52,516 nt of DNA from Pseudanabaena biceps PCC 7429 (GTDB lineage: Bacteria > Cyanobacteriota > Cyanobacteriia > Pseudanabaenales > Pseudanabaenaceae). Below the pieces are notes generated by a model. The model saw nothing but the letters and a program-made list of their open reading frames with translations. It ran no database searches and had not been told where the DNA came from. Numbering within the stretch: position 1 is the stretch's first letter; every line of letters begins with the position of its first letter. This document shows, piece after piece, positions 24,417 through 32,986 of the stretch. The stretch is taken from NCBI RefSeq assembly GCF_000332215.1, contig NZ_ALWB01000008.1, positions 1-52,516 on the forward strand. The letters run 5' to 3'. The position numbers and the translations under genes are program-made.

Positions 24417-24965
24417 TTGGAAGTTATTTTAGAAGTTACTTTAGAATTGGTTAAAGCGATCGCAGCAACAACATTGCTACTTCTGCTAGGCGACTTCTTT
24501 TCAACGTTTTTTTATCATGTTCCCGAACATGTATTTGGTAAGTTTCACTCCATCGTGCATCATGGCAAAAACCGCAGTTTTCTTCACTATGCAGTTTTGA
24601 CCAGAAATCCTCTCGTATTGCTTGATGGCATTTTAGGAGCAGTTCCTTACTTTATCTTTACGCCTTGGTTATGGCAGTTATCGGCAGTGGGTACTGTAAT
24701 CGGTCTATTAATCGGTGAGTTTCATGTGGTGTGGCGACATGTATCGATCCTTGAGTGGAAGACTCCAGAACCAATTAAATCCATTTGTGAATGGTTCTAT
24801 ATTACGACTCCCGAAAGACATTGGTTGCATCATCAAAATGCCTTTGCCGCCTATGGTGATATCTTTGCCTTCTATGACTCTCCTGCTCAGAAATGGTTAA
24901 CTTTTCTGAGGTTTGTCCGCCGCAAATTTAAGCAATTAAATCAAACAAATATCGCTATCCAGTAG
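24417..24965 (+). CDS. Fatty acid hydroxylase/sterol desaturase superfamily membrane protein
   Basis: This is a 182-aa membrane protein with histidine clusters that fit a di-iron site: H(x)3H-H in FHSIVHHGK, H(x)4H in FHVVWRHVS and H(x)2H-H in RHWLHHQNA. Hydrophobic spans lie near residues 5-25, 55-75 and 80-105. Members hydroxylate or desaturate lipids, sterols or carotenoids; the substrate is unknown here. The gene starts with TTG at 24417, supported by GTGAGGG 9 bases upstream; no ATG exists nearby in frame. It is smaller than typical sterol desaturases (about 250-300 aa), so it may represent a compact subfamily. Confidence 0.8.
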   Translation: MEVILEVTLELVKAIAATTLLLLLGDFFSTFFYHVPEHVFGKFHSIVHHGKNRSFLHYAVLTRNPLVLLDGILGAVPYFIFTPWLWQLSAVGTVIGLLIGEFHVVWRHVSILEWKTPEPIKSICEWFYITTPERHWLHHQNAFAAYGDIFAFYDSPAQKWLTFLRFVRRKFKQLNQTNIAIQ

Positions 24966-24979
24966 TTTTTTGAATAGGG

Positions 24980-25060
24980 CTTACTCCATTCCCAGTGAAG
25001 GATTAGACGTTGCGGCGCAAAGCGCCGCAACGTCTAATCCTTGGTTTTTGATGTCTATTT
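24980..25060. repeat. Family F palindromic element
   Basis: CTTACTCCATTCCCAGTGAA leads to the perfect palindrome GGATTAGACGTTGCGGCGC with loop AAA. The core is almost identical to the one at 5371-5413, with the flanks partly exchanged in orientation. Confidence 0.8.
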
Positions 25061-25070
25061 TGAGTATCTA

Positions 25071-25177
25071 TAGCTGTCGCCAATTGTACTAGGACATAAA
25101 GCCCAAGATGACTGGCGGCGCTCCGCGCCGCCAGTCATCTTGGGCTTTGATTTGTCCTAAAGCAAGTGACTGTAGCT
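25071..25177. repeat. Family G element, empty-site version
   Basis: TAGCTGTCGCCAATTGTACT and TTTGTCCTAAAGCAAGTGACTGTAGCT are the outer ends. The core AAAGCCCAAGATGACTGGCGGCG and its complement forms a long palindrome. Its right end matches the right end of the copy at 26029 apart from the family D element inserted there. Confidence 0.85.
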
Positions 25178-25190
25178 CTATATTTCAGTC

Positions 25191-25229
25191 AAAAGCTATA
25201 GCGCAAGCGGCGCTTGCGTTATAGCTTTT
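25191..25229 (-). terminator. Palindrome downstream of fetB
   Basis: The near-perfect hairpin AAAAGCTATAGCGCAAGCG / CGCTTGCGTTATAGCTTTT lies 11 bp past the fetB stop on the minus strand. It probably works as terminator. The core is of the family B type. Confidence 0.7.
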
Positions 25230-25239
25230 TCAGACACCT

Positions 25240-26019
25240 TTACGGCAATTTCAATTGTTGAGCAGATGTAAAAAATTGCCGACTCACAAGATTAGTTAAG
25301 ATCAAAGCCGTGATTAGATTAGCGGTAGTAATCGCAAATAAAATTACCAATTGATAACGCACTGCCAATAGAGGGGAAACACCACTTAAGATCTGTCCTG
25401 TCATCATTCCTGGTAATGACACTACGCCTGCCACCATCATCACGTTAATCGTGGGGATCATTGCCGCTCTGATTGCGTCGGATTGATAATTGGCGATCGC
25501 CTGTTGCGGCGTAGCGCCCAAACACAAATACGTCTCGATTTCTCGCGATCGCTTGACTAGATCCTGTGTAAATCTCTCCGCTGAGATCGCAGCTCCATTC
25601 ATGGAGTTACCCAAGATCATTCCTGCCAATGGGATCAAGTATTGTGGTGCATACCAAGTATCAGGCTGGACGACTAAAAATGTGGTGTAAGCAAGAATAG
25701 TGAGCGTTCCTACGATTACGGAAACCCACATAATCGGCAAAGCGTAAGGCAATTTTTCACGGATGCGGTTTTTAGCTTCACGGGCTGCCATCAGACTCAT
25801 CAAGATAATAATGAAGAGGATCGCGACAGGTTGTTTAATGGCAAATACCGTATCTAGCAAGAAACCAACAACGATTAGCTGAATCACACTGCGAAAGGTC
25901 GCAATCAATAGGCTGCGCTCGATCGCGAGCTTTTGCCAAATCGAAAACCCAATGGCGATCGCAACCAACCCCAGTGAGATCACCATTTTGGGGATATTCA
26001 GATCGATAACAGAATTCAT
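25240..26019 (-). CDS. fetB: FetB-type ABC transporter permease (UPF0014)
   Basis: This is a 259-aa integral membrane protein with about six hydrophobic helices. The RSREIETYLCLGATPQQAI loop and GAAISAERF and MTGQILSGVSPLLAVRYQL segments are characteristic of FetB/YbbM proteins, implicated in iron export and oxidative stress tolerance in E. coli. The ATPase partner FetA is not adjacent in this window, so the permease is either partnered by an unlinked ATPase or works differently. It is a single gene with its 5' end next to a family G/D repeat. Confidence 0.85.
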   Translation of the reverse strand: MNSVIDLNIPKMVISLGLVAIAIGFSIWQKLAIERSLLIATFRSVIQLIVVGFLLDTVFAIKQPVAILFIIILMSLMAAREAKNRIREKLPYALPIMWVSVIVGTLTILAYTTFLVVQPDTWYAPQYLIPLAGMILGNSMNGAAISAERFTQDLVKRSREIETYLCLGATPQQAIANYQSDAIRAAMIPTINVMMVAGVVSLPGMMTGQILSGVSPLLAVRYQLVILFAITTANLITALILTNLVSRQFFTSAQQLKLP

Positions 26020-26028
26020 AAATTAGTC

Positions 26029-26243
26029 TAGCTGTCGCCAAGTTTATTGGGACATAAACCCCAAGAATTGACTAGCGGCGCTTCGCGCCGCCAATCAATT
26101 CTTGGGGTTGGATTTGTCCTACAGCAATTATCGATCAAACGAACCACAAGGAAATTTTTGAAAGCTTTGCTTTGCAAAGCTTTCAAAAATTTCCTTGATT
26201 TGGGTTTAAGCGCAATGCGCTGTAAGTCAAGTGACTGTAGCTA
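26029..26243. repeat. Family G element with a nested family D insertion
   Basis: The outer family G ends are at 26029 (TAGCTGTCGCCAAGTTTATT) and 26226-26243 (GTCAAGTGACTGTAGCTA). The family G palindrome is CCCCAAGAATTGACTAGCGG with a nearly perfect complement. A whole family D element (26120-26225) interrupts the right side: the uninterrupted copy at 25071 reads GTCCTAAAGCAAGTGACTG, whereas here GTCCT and GTCAAGTGACTG are separated by the insert. Confidence 0.9.
26120..26225. repeat. Family D palindromic element, nested in family G
   Basis: It runs from TACAGCAATTATCGATCAAA to GCGCAATGCGCTGTAA. The palindrome arms (GGAAATTTTTGAAAGCTTTG) differ from other copies in both arms at the same positions. 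Confidence 0.9.
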
Positions 26244-26280
26244 TGATAGAGCGATCGCCGCATATCCTAGGACAAATTCA

Positions 26281-26378
26281 AACTCCAAAATTACTCCAAA
26301 ATAACTCCAAAATAACTCCAAAATAACTCCAAAATTAAAGGTGGTGCAAAGCACCACCTTTAATTTTGGAGTTATTTT
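26281..26378. repeat. 11-bp tandem repeat joined to a palindrome
   Basis: Five 11-bp units AACTCCAAAAT (26281-26335; one has a single change) lead into a perfect hairpin, ATAACTCCAAAATTAAAGG with GTGGTGC and loop AAA (26322-26378). The last tandem units are part of the left arm. The right arm has one copy only, so the unit appears to have been amplified on one side. The hairpin also lies downstream of the PG-binding gene and may terminate it. Confidence 0.88.
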
Positions 26379-26395
26379 GACCTCAAGCAATCTGA

Positions 26396-27262
26396 TTAAG
26401 ATTGCAAAGCAGCTAAGGTCTGAGCGCCAAGCACGCCATCAACAGGTAATCCATAGAGGGCTTGCGCTTTTTTAATCGCCGCCGTAGTCTGGGCTCCCTG
26501 AATGCCATCAATCGCACCGTCATACAGACCGAGATTGCTTAATAGGACTTGTCCCTTCTTAATCACATCATCGGAATTACTAGCGGTTGGCTGACTGGCA
26601 GGGTCTTTATAACTAATAGGCACGACATTGCTACCCGCTTCTAGAGCCGCAAGGGTGAGCGATCCCGCAACTCCATCAGGAATTAGACCATAGGTCTTTT
26701 GAGCCAGAATAACTGCTTCTTGGGTCATTGGACCTTTAATGCCATCAATCGCACCACCATAAAAACCGCGATCGCTGAGTAGCTGCTGTAGATTTTTAAT
26801 AGCGTCGGATTTATTAGGACTATCAACCGCAGGTTTCACGTCCGAAATTGGCGTAGTTGGAACCGTATTCGCGGCATTAGCTTCGTAGGTATCTGCTTGC
26901 AAAGCGGCTAGGGTCTGAGCGCCAGCGACACCATCGGCATTTAATTTATAAAATATTTGCGCGGCAACAATTGCTTCTGTAGTGGTAGGTCCCTTTACCC
27001 CATCGATCGCACCTGGGTTAAAGCCGCGCTTGGCTAGTAACTGTTGAATGTTTGCCACCTCAGGCTGGTAAGCAAAAGCACCGCTAGGCATATTCATCGC
27101 GATCGCGCTGGCGGCTAGCCCTACACAGAGGAGCGACTTAGCTTGCTGTGAAGATTGAGCGATCGAGTTCAACAATTGACAATCCACATTCCGATCAATA
27201 GATTCGCCTTGCTCTAAGCGTTCGCAAAGCATTTCACCATGAAGATAAGCAACAAGTTCCAT
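26396..27262 (-). CDS. Exported protein with three peptidoglycan-binding domains (PG_binding_1)
   Basis: The 288-aa protein from the ATG at 27262 has an N-terminal cytoplasmic region of about 40 residues, a hydrophobic segment (about 42-62, LLCVGLAASAIAMNMPSGAFA) and three PG_binding_1 repeats, each with the pattern VxxLQxLLxxxGxxxGAIDGxxGPxT. They lie at about 65-125, 148-207 and 225-285, joined by Pro/Ser/Asn linkers. No catalytic domain is present, so it may be a wall-tethering or regulatory protein. The reading frame extends 5 codons upstream to a TTG (27277), but ATG at 27262 with GAGG upstream is more likely. Confidence 0.88.
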   Translation of the reverse strand: MELVAYLHGEMLCERLEQGESIDRNVDCQLLNSIAQSSQQAKSLLCVGLAASAIAMNMPSGAFAYQPEVANIQQLLAKRGFNPGAIDGVKGPTTTEAIVAAQIFYKLNADGVAGAQTLAALQADTYEANAANTVPTTPISDVKPAVDSPNKSDAIKNLQQLLSDRGFYGGAIDGIKGPMTQEAVILAQKTYGLIPDGVAGSLTLAALEAGSNVVPISYKDPASQPTASNSDDVIKKGQVLLSNLGLYDGAIDGIQGAQTTAAIKKAQALYGLPVDGVLGAQTLAALQS

Positions 27263-27324
27263 ACAGTTCAGCCTCAATAAAAAATGCCATTAGGCTTATC
27301 AATTGACTCTTTAGCATTCGTAAA

Positions 27325-27430
27325 GTTAGTAGCTAAACATAAGTAAACTTAAAACCTAGAAGAGCGTACCGCCCGCTACACAAGCGGTACGCTCTCTGTT
27401 TTTGTTTTTTTAATTATGCTGAACTACTTA
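27325..27430. repeat. Family A palindromic element
   Basis: Ends TTAGTAGCTAAACATAAGTA and TTAATTATGCTGAACTACTT. The core GAAGAGCGTACCGCCCGCT-type palindrome has a few mismatches. Confidence 0.85.
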
Positions 27431-27663
27431 TGTAATTTCAAATTTTGAGAGGACTCATCTTCCGCAAAGCGACCGATGAATTGCCGCCTTAAAACTACAT
27501 ACTTAAACTACATGCTTAAACTACATGCTTAACAGAGACGATATATTTGCCTATATTTCTATTGTAAGGAAAAAACAAGTAAATGTCAGAAATTGCTGTT
27601 TTTTATACCCAAATTACCCGAATCAAATCTATGGCTCCTGCTTGTCATCTTATGCAAAGACCA
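27431..27663. other. Non-coding region downstream of cobA-hemD
   Basis: No gene recognised. Around 27490-27535 there is a short direct repeat of ACTACATGCTTAA-like units (three copies). Otherwise I see nothing. Confidence 0.4.
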
Positions 27664-27703
27664 CCTAAAAGAGAGATACGGCGCGCCGCATCTCTCTTTT
27701 AGG
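27664..27703 (-). terminator. Terminator hairpin of cobA-hemD
   Basis: CCTAAAAGAGAGAT and ATCTCTCTTTTAGG with an inner CGGCGCGCCG stem. The stop codon of the gene lies inside the right arm. Confidence 0.75.
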
Positions 27704-29255
27704 TTTTAAGTTTTTTCGCGATCGCCTCCGCCAGTCCATCTAGGGTATATTCCTCGGCTTCACAATCGACACGCCCCAACAACTCGTGACAAGTGCTAGA
27801 AGTCTGAGGACCAATGGAGGCAATTTTTACCGAGGCTAGCCAAGACTGCCAAGTTTCCCGACTAGCAACCCGATCTAGTAACAAACAAAAATGTCTCACC
27901 GTCTTCGAGCTGGCAAAGGCGATCGCATCTAGATCTTGATTTTGAATGGCTTCTAGGGCTAAGGGATCGATCGCTTCAGGACATCCCGACTCGTAGGCCG
28001 CGATCGCCTCGACCACTGCCCCATGTTGCTGCAACTGCTCCACCAAAATCTCGCGCCCACCCGATTCAACACGCGGAAATAACAACCTTTTGCCTGTTAA
28101 AACATGATTGCCTGTCAGAAAAGCATCGATCAAGGAATCAGCTATAAAATCTACGGGTACTAAATCGGGTGTAATTCCATAATTTGCTAGAACTTCGGCT
28201 GTTTTGCGCCCTACTACGGCTACTTTAAGGGAATACAAAGCACGACTATCTTGACCAGATTTTTGCAAGCGCCCAAAAAAGCTCTCCACCGCATTTGCGG
28301 AAGTCAAAATCAACCAATCATAATTGGCGAGATCGGCGATCGCGCGATCGAGCATTTCCCAACTGGTCGGCGGCAAAATCGCTAAAGTAGGCATCTCGAT
28401 CACCTTTGCACCAAGACCGATCAGCAAATCCGTAAACTGACTAGCCTGCCCCGCAGACCTCGTTACTAAAATAGTTTTCCCTTGCAACGCAAAATTTTCC
28501 TTTTCTGGACTCTGCTCAAAATTTTCCAACGATCGCTCACCCTGCATCGACAATTGCTCATGAAATTTTACGACTTCACCAATAACAATCACCGCAGGCG
28601 ATAGGGATCCATCTGGTAATTTGGATTGAATATCCGCCAGAGTCCCTGTCCATACCTGCTGTTCGACTCTTCCACACCAGCGCACGATCGCCATTGGGGT
28701 ATCCGCCGATTTTCCTCCCTGCAATTTTGCCAATAATCTCGCCAGATTATTGGTTCCCATCAAAATTACCAGCGTCGGGATTTGAGCGATCGCTTCCCAA
28801 GGTAACCGATCCAAATCATGCCCCGTCATTACCGCGAAGCAAGAACTTGCATCTACTTCCGTTAGCGGAATCCCCGCTAGCATCGGCGCGGCGATCGCAC
28901 TCGAAATCCCTGCCACGACTTCCCATTCACAATTTGCCTCTTGTAAAGCAAGTATCTCAGGTAGCGATCGCCCAAATATCCAAGGATCGCCACTTTTGAG
29001 CCTCACCACGCGCTTACCTTTTAAGCAATATTCCACCAACATTTGATTGATTTCGGCTTGTTTGACGCTCTCCTGTCCGCCCCGTTTACCAGCAATAATG
29101 CGATCGCATTTCTCTGGAGCCAGATCTAATAAAGTGCGATCGACCAGCGCATCACTAATAATTACCTCCGCAACACTAATCAAATCCCTAGCGCGAACCG
29201 TCAAAAACTCCACGCCACCAATTCCCGCGCCCACAATAAAAACTTTACCTTTCAT
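27699..29255 (-). CDS. cobA-hemD: Fused uroporphyrinogen-III C-methyltransferase and uroporphyrinogen-III synthase (CobA-HemD)
   Basis: This 518-aa bifunctional protein feeds the siroheme/cobalamin and heme/chlorophyll branches. The N-terminal half (1-245) is a SUMT: KVFIVGAGIGGVEFLTVRA start, RLKSGDPWIFGR and EVVAGISSAIAAP motifs, and the MGTNNLARLL SAM-binding region. The C-terminal half (about 255-515) is a uroporphyrinogen-III synthase: TILVTRSAGQASQFTDLLI, DWLILTSANAVESF and IGPQTSSTCHELLG. Such fusions are known in several bacterial phyla and are common in cyanobacteria. rlmN lies 9 bp upstream on the same strand, so the two are probably co-transcribed. Confidence 0.95.
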   Translation of the reverse strand: MKGKVFIVGAGIGGVEFLTVRARDLISVAEVIISDALVDRTLLDLAPEKCDRIIAGKRGGQESVKQAEINQMLVEYCLKGKRVVRLKSGDPWIFGRSLPEILALQEANCEWEVVAGISSAIAAPMLAGIPLTEVDASSCFAVMTGHDLDRLPWEAIAQIPTLVILMGTNNLARLLAKLQGGKSADTPMAIVRWCGRVEQQVWTGTLADIQSKLPDGSLSPAVIVIGEVVKFHEQLSMQGERSLENFEQSPEKENFALQGKTILVTRSAGQASQFTDLLIGLGAKVIEMPTLAILPPTSWEMLDRAIADLANYDWLILTSANAVESFFGRLQKSGQDSRALYSLKVAVVGRKTAEVLANYGITPDLVPVDFIADSLIDAFLTGNHVLTGKRLLFPRVESGGREILVEQLQQHGAVVEAIAAYESGCPEAIDPLALEAIQNQDLDAIAFASSKTVRHFCLLLDRVASRETWQSWLASVKIASIGPQTSSTCHELLGRVDCEAEEYTLDGLAEAIAKKLKT

Positions 29256-29264
29256 CCTGTGCGG

Positions 29265-30332
29265 CTATTTCGCTAAAGCCTTTTCATGTTGACCGCGCAA
29301 CTGTCCGCAAGCTGCGTCAGCCTCTAGCCCTCTTGTCCGACGCACGCTCACGGCAATTTTATGGTCTTCTAAGATCTGGACAAAGGTTTGAATTGCCCTC
29401 TCGCTGGGGCGTTTGTAATCGGCATCGGATACGGGATTATAGGGGATCAAATTAACGTGACTTTGGAAACCACGAATCAAATAGGCGAGTTCCTGCGCTT
29501 GCTCCGCCGAGTCATTCACCCCTGCCAGTAGCGTATATTCAAAGCTAATTCTGCGCCCAGTAATCTCTACATATTCGCGACAATCATCCATGAGTGCGAT
29601 CAGAGGATAGCGATCGGCTGAGGGAATTACTTGGGCGCGAACTTCCTGCGTGGGGGCATGGAGGCTAACTGCCAGCGTGACTTGCAAATGTTCTTCCGCA
29701 AATCGGGGAATTTGATTGGGAATGCCGACCGTCGAGACGGTGATATTCCGCTGACCGATGCCAATATCTTTGTTGATCACCCCGATCGCTCCAACTAAAT
29801 TTTCATAATTGAGCAGGGGTTCACCCATACCCATAAACACGATATGACTGACGCGCTGCTGCATTACTTCCTGTACGGTCAGCACTTGGTCGATAATTTC
29901 ATGCTTGGCTAAGTTGCGCCGAAATCCACCTTTGCCCGTGGCACAAAAGTCACAGCCCATGGGACAGCCCACCTGAGTGGAGACACAGACAGTCAAGCGC
30001 TTACTGGTAGGAATACCAACGGTTTCGACAATTTCGCCATCGGCTAGTTTTAAGAGAAATTTCTCCGTCCCATCGCGAGTTTGTTTGTGAAGATAAATCT
30101 GCGATCGCCCAATTTCGACGGTTGGGTTTTGCGCAAATTCTTCGCGCCATGCCTTCGGAAAAACCGTAATATCGTCAAGACTCCGCGCCCCTTTTTCATA
30201 CAGCCACGCATAAAGCTGCTTACCGCGATAACTGGGCTGCCCCTGCGAAACTACCCATTCCGTAAGTTCGGATTGCGATCGCCCCAATAGTGGTAGGACT
30301 TTTGAAGAAGCAGGAATTGGATTGGCAGTCAT
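29265..30332 (-). CDS. rlmN: 23S rRNA (adenine2503-C2)-methyltransferase RlmN
   Basis: The radical SAM enzyme of 355 aa methylates A2503 of 23S rRNA and A37 of some tRNAs. The cluster motif [11 protein letters not shown] (CxxxCxxC, about residues 122-129) is followed by KGGFRRNL, the GMGEPL glycine-rich SAM loop, ISVSTVG-like [27 protein letters not shown] and the VNLIPYNPV block. The second catalytic Cys is expected in the C-terminal [11 protein letters not shown] segment, present here. It overlaps no gene; cobA-hemD starts 9 bp after its stop. Confidence 0.96.
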   Translation of the reverse strand: MTANPIPASSKVLPLLGRSQSELTEWVVSQGQPSYRGKQLYAWLYEKGARSLDDITVFPKAWREEFAQNPTVEIGRSQIYLHKQTRDGTEKFLLKLADGEIVETVGIPTSKRLTVCVSTQVGCPMGCDFCATGKGGFRRNLAKHEIIDQVLTVQEVMQQRVSHIVFMGMGEPLLNYENLVGAIGVINKDIGIGQRNITVSTVGIPNQIPRFAEEHLQVTLAVSLHAPTQEVRAQVIPSADRYPLIALMDDCREYVEITGRRISFEYTLLAGVNDSAEQAQELAYLIRGFQSHVNLIPYNPVSDADYKRPSERAIQTFVQILEDHKIAVSVRRTRGLEADAACGQLRGQHEKALAK

Positions 30333-30486
30333 AGCGGCATGGCAAATGGGACGAATATATAGATCTTACCCATAAATCACTATCGTTGCTGTAACTTATA
30401 GAGATTGCCCCCTCAAACATTGCCCCCTCAAACATCATCGGATCGGAAATAATTAGAATTGAATTAGGGTTTATGGAAAGAAATTT

Positions 30487-31494
30487 ATGAAACGCCGTCA
30501 ACTTTTATTTACCTTGGGTGGAGCCTTATTAGGAATCCCCATTATTGGTTCTTTAATTTACGATGCGATCGCCAAATCAAAAACGCAAAACCAAACCTCC
30601 TACGAACCAGCCGCAGCCAAAGCACCTGTAGCTAAATCGGCAAGTACCGCTGATGCAAAAGTAAATTCAAAAGTAAATTCAGACGCAGAAATATCCCTAG
30701 AAACCACTGAGGAACCATTACTGCGCTTTGCCGCGATCGCCGACAATGGATTTGGTAGCGCCGATCAGATGGCGGTGGCTAAGTCCATGTGGGAAACCTA
30801 TCAACAAAAGCCCTATGCCTTTGTGTTAATGGCAGGTGACAATATCTACTCCTATGGGGAGATCAAATTAGCCAAGGCTTATTTTGAAGAACCCTATGCC
30901 CCATTGCTCAAAGAGAACGTGAAATTTTATGCCGTGCTGGGCAATCACGATATTGCCAAAACTAATAACGGACTCGATCAGATTAATTACAAGCCTTTTA
31001 ACATGAGCGATCGCTACTACACTTTCACCAAAGGCGAAGTTGCGGAGGGAACCGTAGAATTTTTTGCGATCGATACCAATGGCAATGCCGATTGGGAAAC
31101 GCAGCTTGCTTGGCTCGATCTCCAATTAACCAAGAGTAAAGCACCTTGGAAAATTGTCTATGGGCATCATCCCCTTTACTCGTCGGGCAGACATGGTAGC
31201 GACCCCAAACTAGCCGCCAAACTCTCGCCTCTATTCGCCAAACATAAAGTGCCTATATATCTCTGCGGACATGATCACGGGTATGAGCGGTTCAACCCGA
31301 TCGATGGCACGACCTACATTGTCAATGGGGGCGGTGGCGCACCTTTATATAAATTTACAGGCTTACCTCAAACCGCCTTTGTGAGTTCCCAGCATAGCTT
31401 CATGACCTTTGATGTCTATCAAGATAAAATCATCACCAAAGCGATCGCTACCGATGGCAAAGTCTTCGATCGCGCGATCATCACTAAGGTTTAG
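30487..31494 (+). CDS. Exported metallophosphoesterase (purple acid phosphatase type)
   Basis: The 335-aa protein starts with KRRQLLFTLGGALLGIPIIG, a Tat-like signal with twin Arg and a hydrophobic stretch, followed by a Lys/Ala/Ser linker (about 35-75). The catalytic domain has AAIADNGFG (metal ligand region, where the usual second acidic residue is Asn), AGDNIYSYG, LGNHD, GHHPLYSSG and CGHDHGYER. Together they form the two-metal site of the metallophosphoesterase superfamily, near acid phosphatases of the PAP type. It probably hydrolyses phosphate esters in the periplasm; the substrate is unknown. It is a single gene 94 bp before gvpF/L. Confidence 0.9.
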   Translation: MKRRQLLFTLGGALLGIPIIGSLIYDAIAKSKTQNQTSYEPAAAKAPVAKSASTADAKVNSKVNSDAEISLETTEEPLLRFAAIADNGFGSADQMAVAKSMWETYQQKPYAFVLMAGDNIYSYGEIKLAKAYFEEPYAPLLKENVKFYAVLGNHDIAKTNNGLDQINYKPFNMSDRYYTFTKGEVAEGTVEFFAIDTNGNADWETQLAWLDLQLTKSKAPWKIVYGHHPLYSSGRHGSDPKLAAKLSPLFAKHKVPIYLCGHDHGYERFNPIDGTTYIVNGGGGAPLYKFTGLPQTAFVSSQHSFMTFDVYQDKIITKAIATDGKVFDRAIITKV

Positions 31495-31588
31495 CGATAA
31501 TTCACCTCTAGCATCCCAGCCATAATTACCTTGAGGGCAAAGCATCGCAAAGCTTAGAATAGATATCCTTAACTAATCTGTTAATCCC

Positions 31589-32341
31589 ATGAGTTTATAT
31601 CTGTACGCAATTTTGCAAGCTGAAAATCTGGATCTCATTCAAAATCTCGATCTTCAAGGTATGAATGCTCAATCCGTCCAGTTTCATGCCCTCCCCCCCT
31701 TTGCAATCGCCTACAGTGAAGCCCAACAAGAACGCTATCTGGCAAGTCGCGCCAACCTCATCACCCATGAAACCGTTTTAGAATCGCTGATGAAAGTGAT
31801 CGATCCGCATCAAGCCGTTCCCCTCCCCTTACAGTTTGGGCTAGTTGTAGAAAACTGGGAAGATGTTCAACGCGACCTACTCATCCCTTACGAAACCAAG
31901 CTTAAGGAGCTAATTCACAACCTAATTGGCAAGCGGGAGGTAAGCGTCAAATTATTTTGGAATCAAACCGAAGAATTAAACCTTGCTGTTGCCGAAAATG
32001 CGGGCTTGCGCCAGAGGCGCGAAGCTTTAGTGGGTAAAGTCTTGAGCATGGATGAAGCGATCGCGATCGGTCAAGAACTAGAATCCGCAATCGAAGAACG
32101 CCAACAAGTAATTATCACAGCCTTTTTAAATACCCTTAAGCCCCTATCCCATGAATATGCTGAGGGCGAACTACTCACGGAAAGCATGATTTATAACGGA
32201 TCTTTCCTCATCGATTGGGACAAAGAACCCGAATTTGCCAAGGCTGTTGAAGCCCTCGATCAACAATTTGAAAACCGCCTCAGAATTCGCTACAACGATT
32301 TCACGGCTCCCTACAACTTTGTCAAGGTAGATCGAGATTAG
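31589..32341 (+). CDS. Gas vesicle protein GvpL/GvpF family
   Basis: This 250-aa protein shows the GvpF/GvpL pattern: YLYAILQAENL start, PFAIAYSEAQ, RANLITHETVLESLM, VPLPLQFGLVV, REVSVKLFWNQ and a C-terminal NRLRIRYNDFTAPYNFVKV. The family takes part in gas vesicle nucleation and assembly as a minor component that interacts with GvpA. No gvpA, gvpC, gvpN or other gvp gene is present in this window; its neighbours are a metallophosphatase and repeats. It may belong to a split locus or be a leftover of a lost cluster. Family assignment is firm, the F versus L choice is not made. Confidence 0.9.
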   Translation: MSLYLYAILQAENLDLIQNLDLQGMNAQSVQFHALPPFAIAYSEAQQERYLASRANLITHETVLESLMKVIDPHQAVPLPLQFGLVVENWEDVQRDLLIPYETKLKELIHNLIGKREVSVKLFWNQTEELNLAVAENAGLRQRREALVGKVLSMDEAIAIGQELESAIEERQQVIITAFLNTLKPLSHEYAEGELLTESMIYNGSFLIDWDKEPEFAKAVEALDQQFENRLRIRYNDFTAPYNFVKVDRD

Positions 32342-32356
32342 ATCGAGATTCGCGCA

Positions 32357-32462
32357 TTAAGTAGCTAGGCATAATTAAAAACCAAAACCAGAGAGCATAC
32401 CGCCCGCACAGCGGGCGGTATGCTCTTCTAGGTTTTAAGTTTACTTATGCCTAGCTACTTAG
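32357..32462. repeat. Family A palindromic element, well preserved
   Basis: Ends TTAAGTAGCTAGGCATAATT and ACTTATGCCTAGCTACTTAG are almost perfect inverted repeats. The core is AGAGCATACCGCCCGC with loop ACA. This is the best template for the family. Confidence 0.92.
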
Positions 32463-32465
32463 TGT

Positions 32466-32558
32466 ACTTGTGCAAAATAAATTACCAAAACCCTTCAAGT
32501 TGTGCCCCGAAGGGGCACAACTTGAAGGGTTTTGGTTTGTAATTAATTATGCCTACTA
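32466..32558. repeat. Palindrome with family A/B-like right end
   Basis: A perfect 25-bp hairpin, ACCAAAACCCTTCAAGTTGT with GCCCC, loop GAA, spans 32484-32536. The right end TAATTAATTATGCCTACTA matches the A/B terminus while the left end TTGTGCAAAATAAATT does not. The ssb stop codon lies inside the right end. Confidence 0.85.
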
Positions 32559-32921
32559 AAAGTCATCGTCATAGCTGCTGTTGCTGGCAGCTTCATTGTC
32601 TTTGCGCGAGCCCAGCAACTCAAGGCGATCGATCAGGATTACCGATTTTTGGCGTTCTTCTCCCGTAGAGCGATCGTTCCAGCGATCGAACTTAAGGGAG
32701 CCAACAACGCCTACTAAACTACCTTTCTTGACATAGTTTGAAGCAATTTCGGCGGTTTTGCCCCAAGCTTCTAAGTCAAACCAATCGGGCGGTTCGTCGC
32801 GGTTGCTCGTAACTCGGTTGATGGCAACTGTAAATTTGCAAACTACCGAACCAGACTCGAAATATTTAACTTCGGGATCGCGCCCTGCCCGTCCCACGAG
32901 ATGAACTTTATTTAGGGTCAT
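32556..32921 (-). CDS. ssb: Single-stranded DNA-binding protein (SSB)
   Basis: This 121-aa SSB binds ssDNA during replication, recombination and repair. The OB fold is complete: LNKVHLVGRAGRDPEVKYF, VCKFTVAINR, DWFDLEAWGKTAEIASNYV and LVGVVGSLKFDRW. The C-terminal linker is short and the tip is DDDF, without the usual Ile-Pro before the final Phe that contacts partner proteins. The stop codon coincides with the end of a palindromic element, so the C terminus may have been altered by its insertion. A 12-bp tandem repeat lies 60 bp upstream of the start. Confidence 0.93.
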   Translation of the reverse strand: MTLNKVHLVGRAGRDPEVKYFESGSVVCKFTVAINRVTSNRDEPPDWFDLEAWGKTAEIASNYVKKGSLVGVVGSLKFDRWNDRSTGEERQKSVILIDRLELLGSRKDNEAASNSSYDDDF

Positions 32922-32986
32922 AAGACAAGTATCGGGAAATCTTATTGGTGAGAGATATTTAATATTTTATCTGTTTTTCAGCGATC

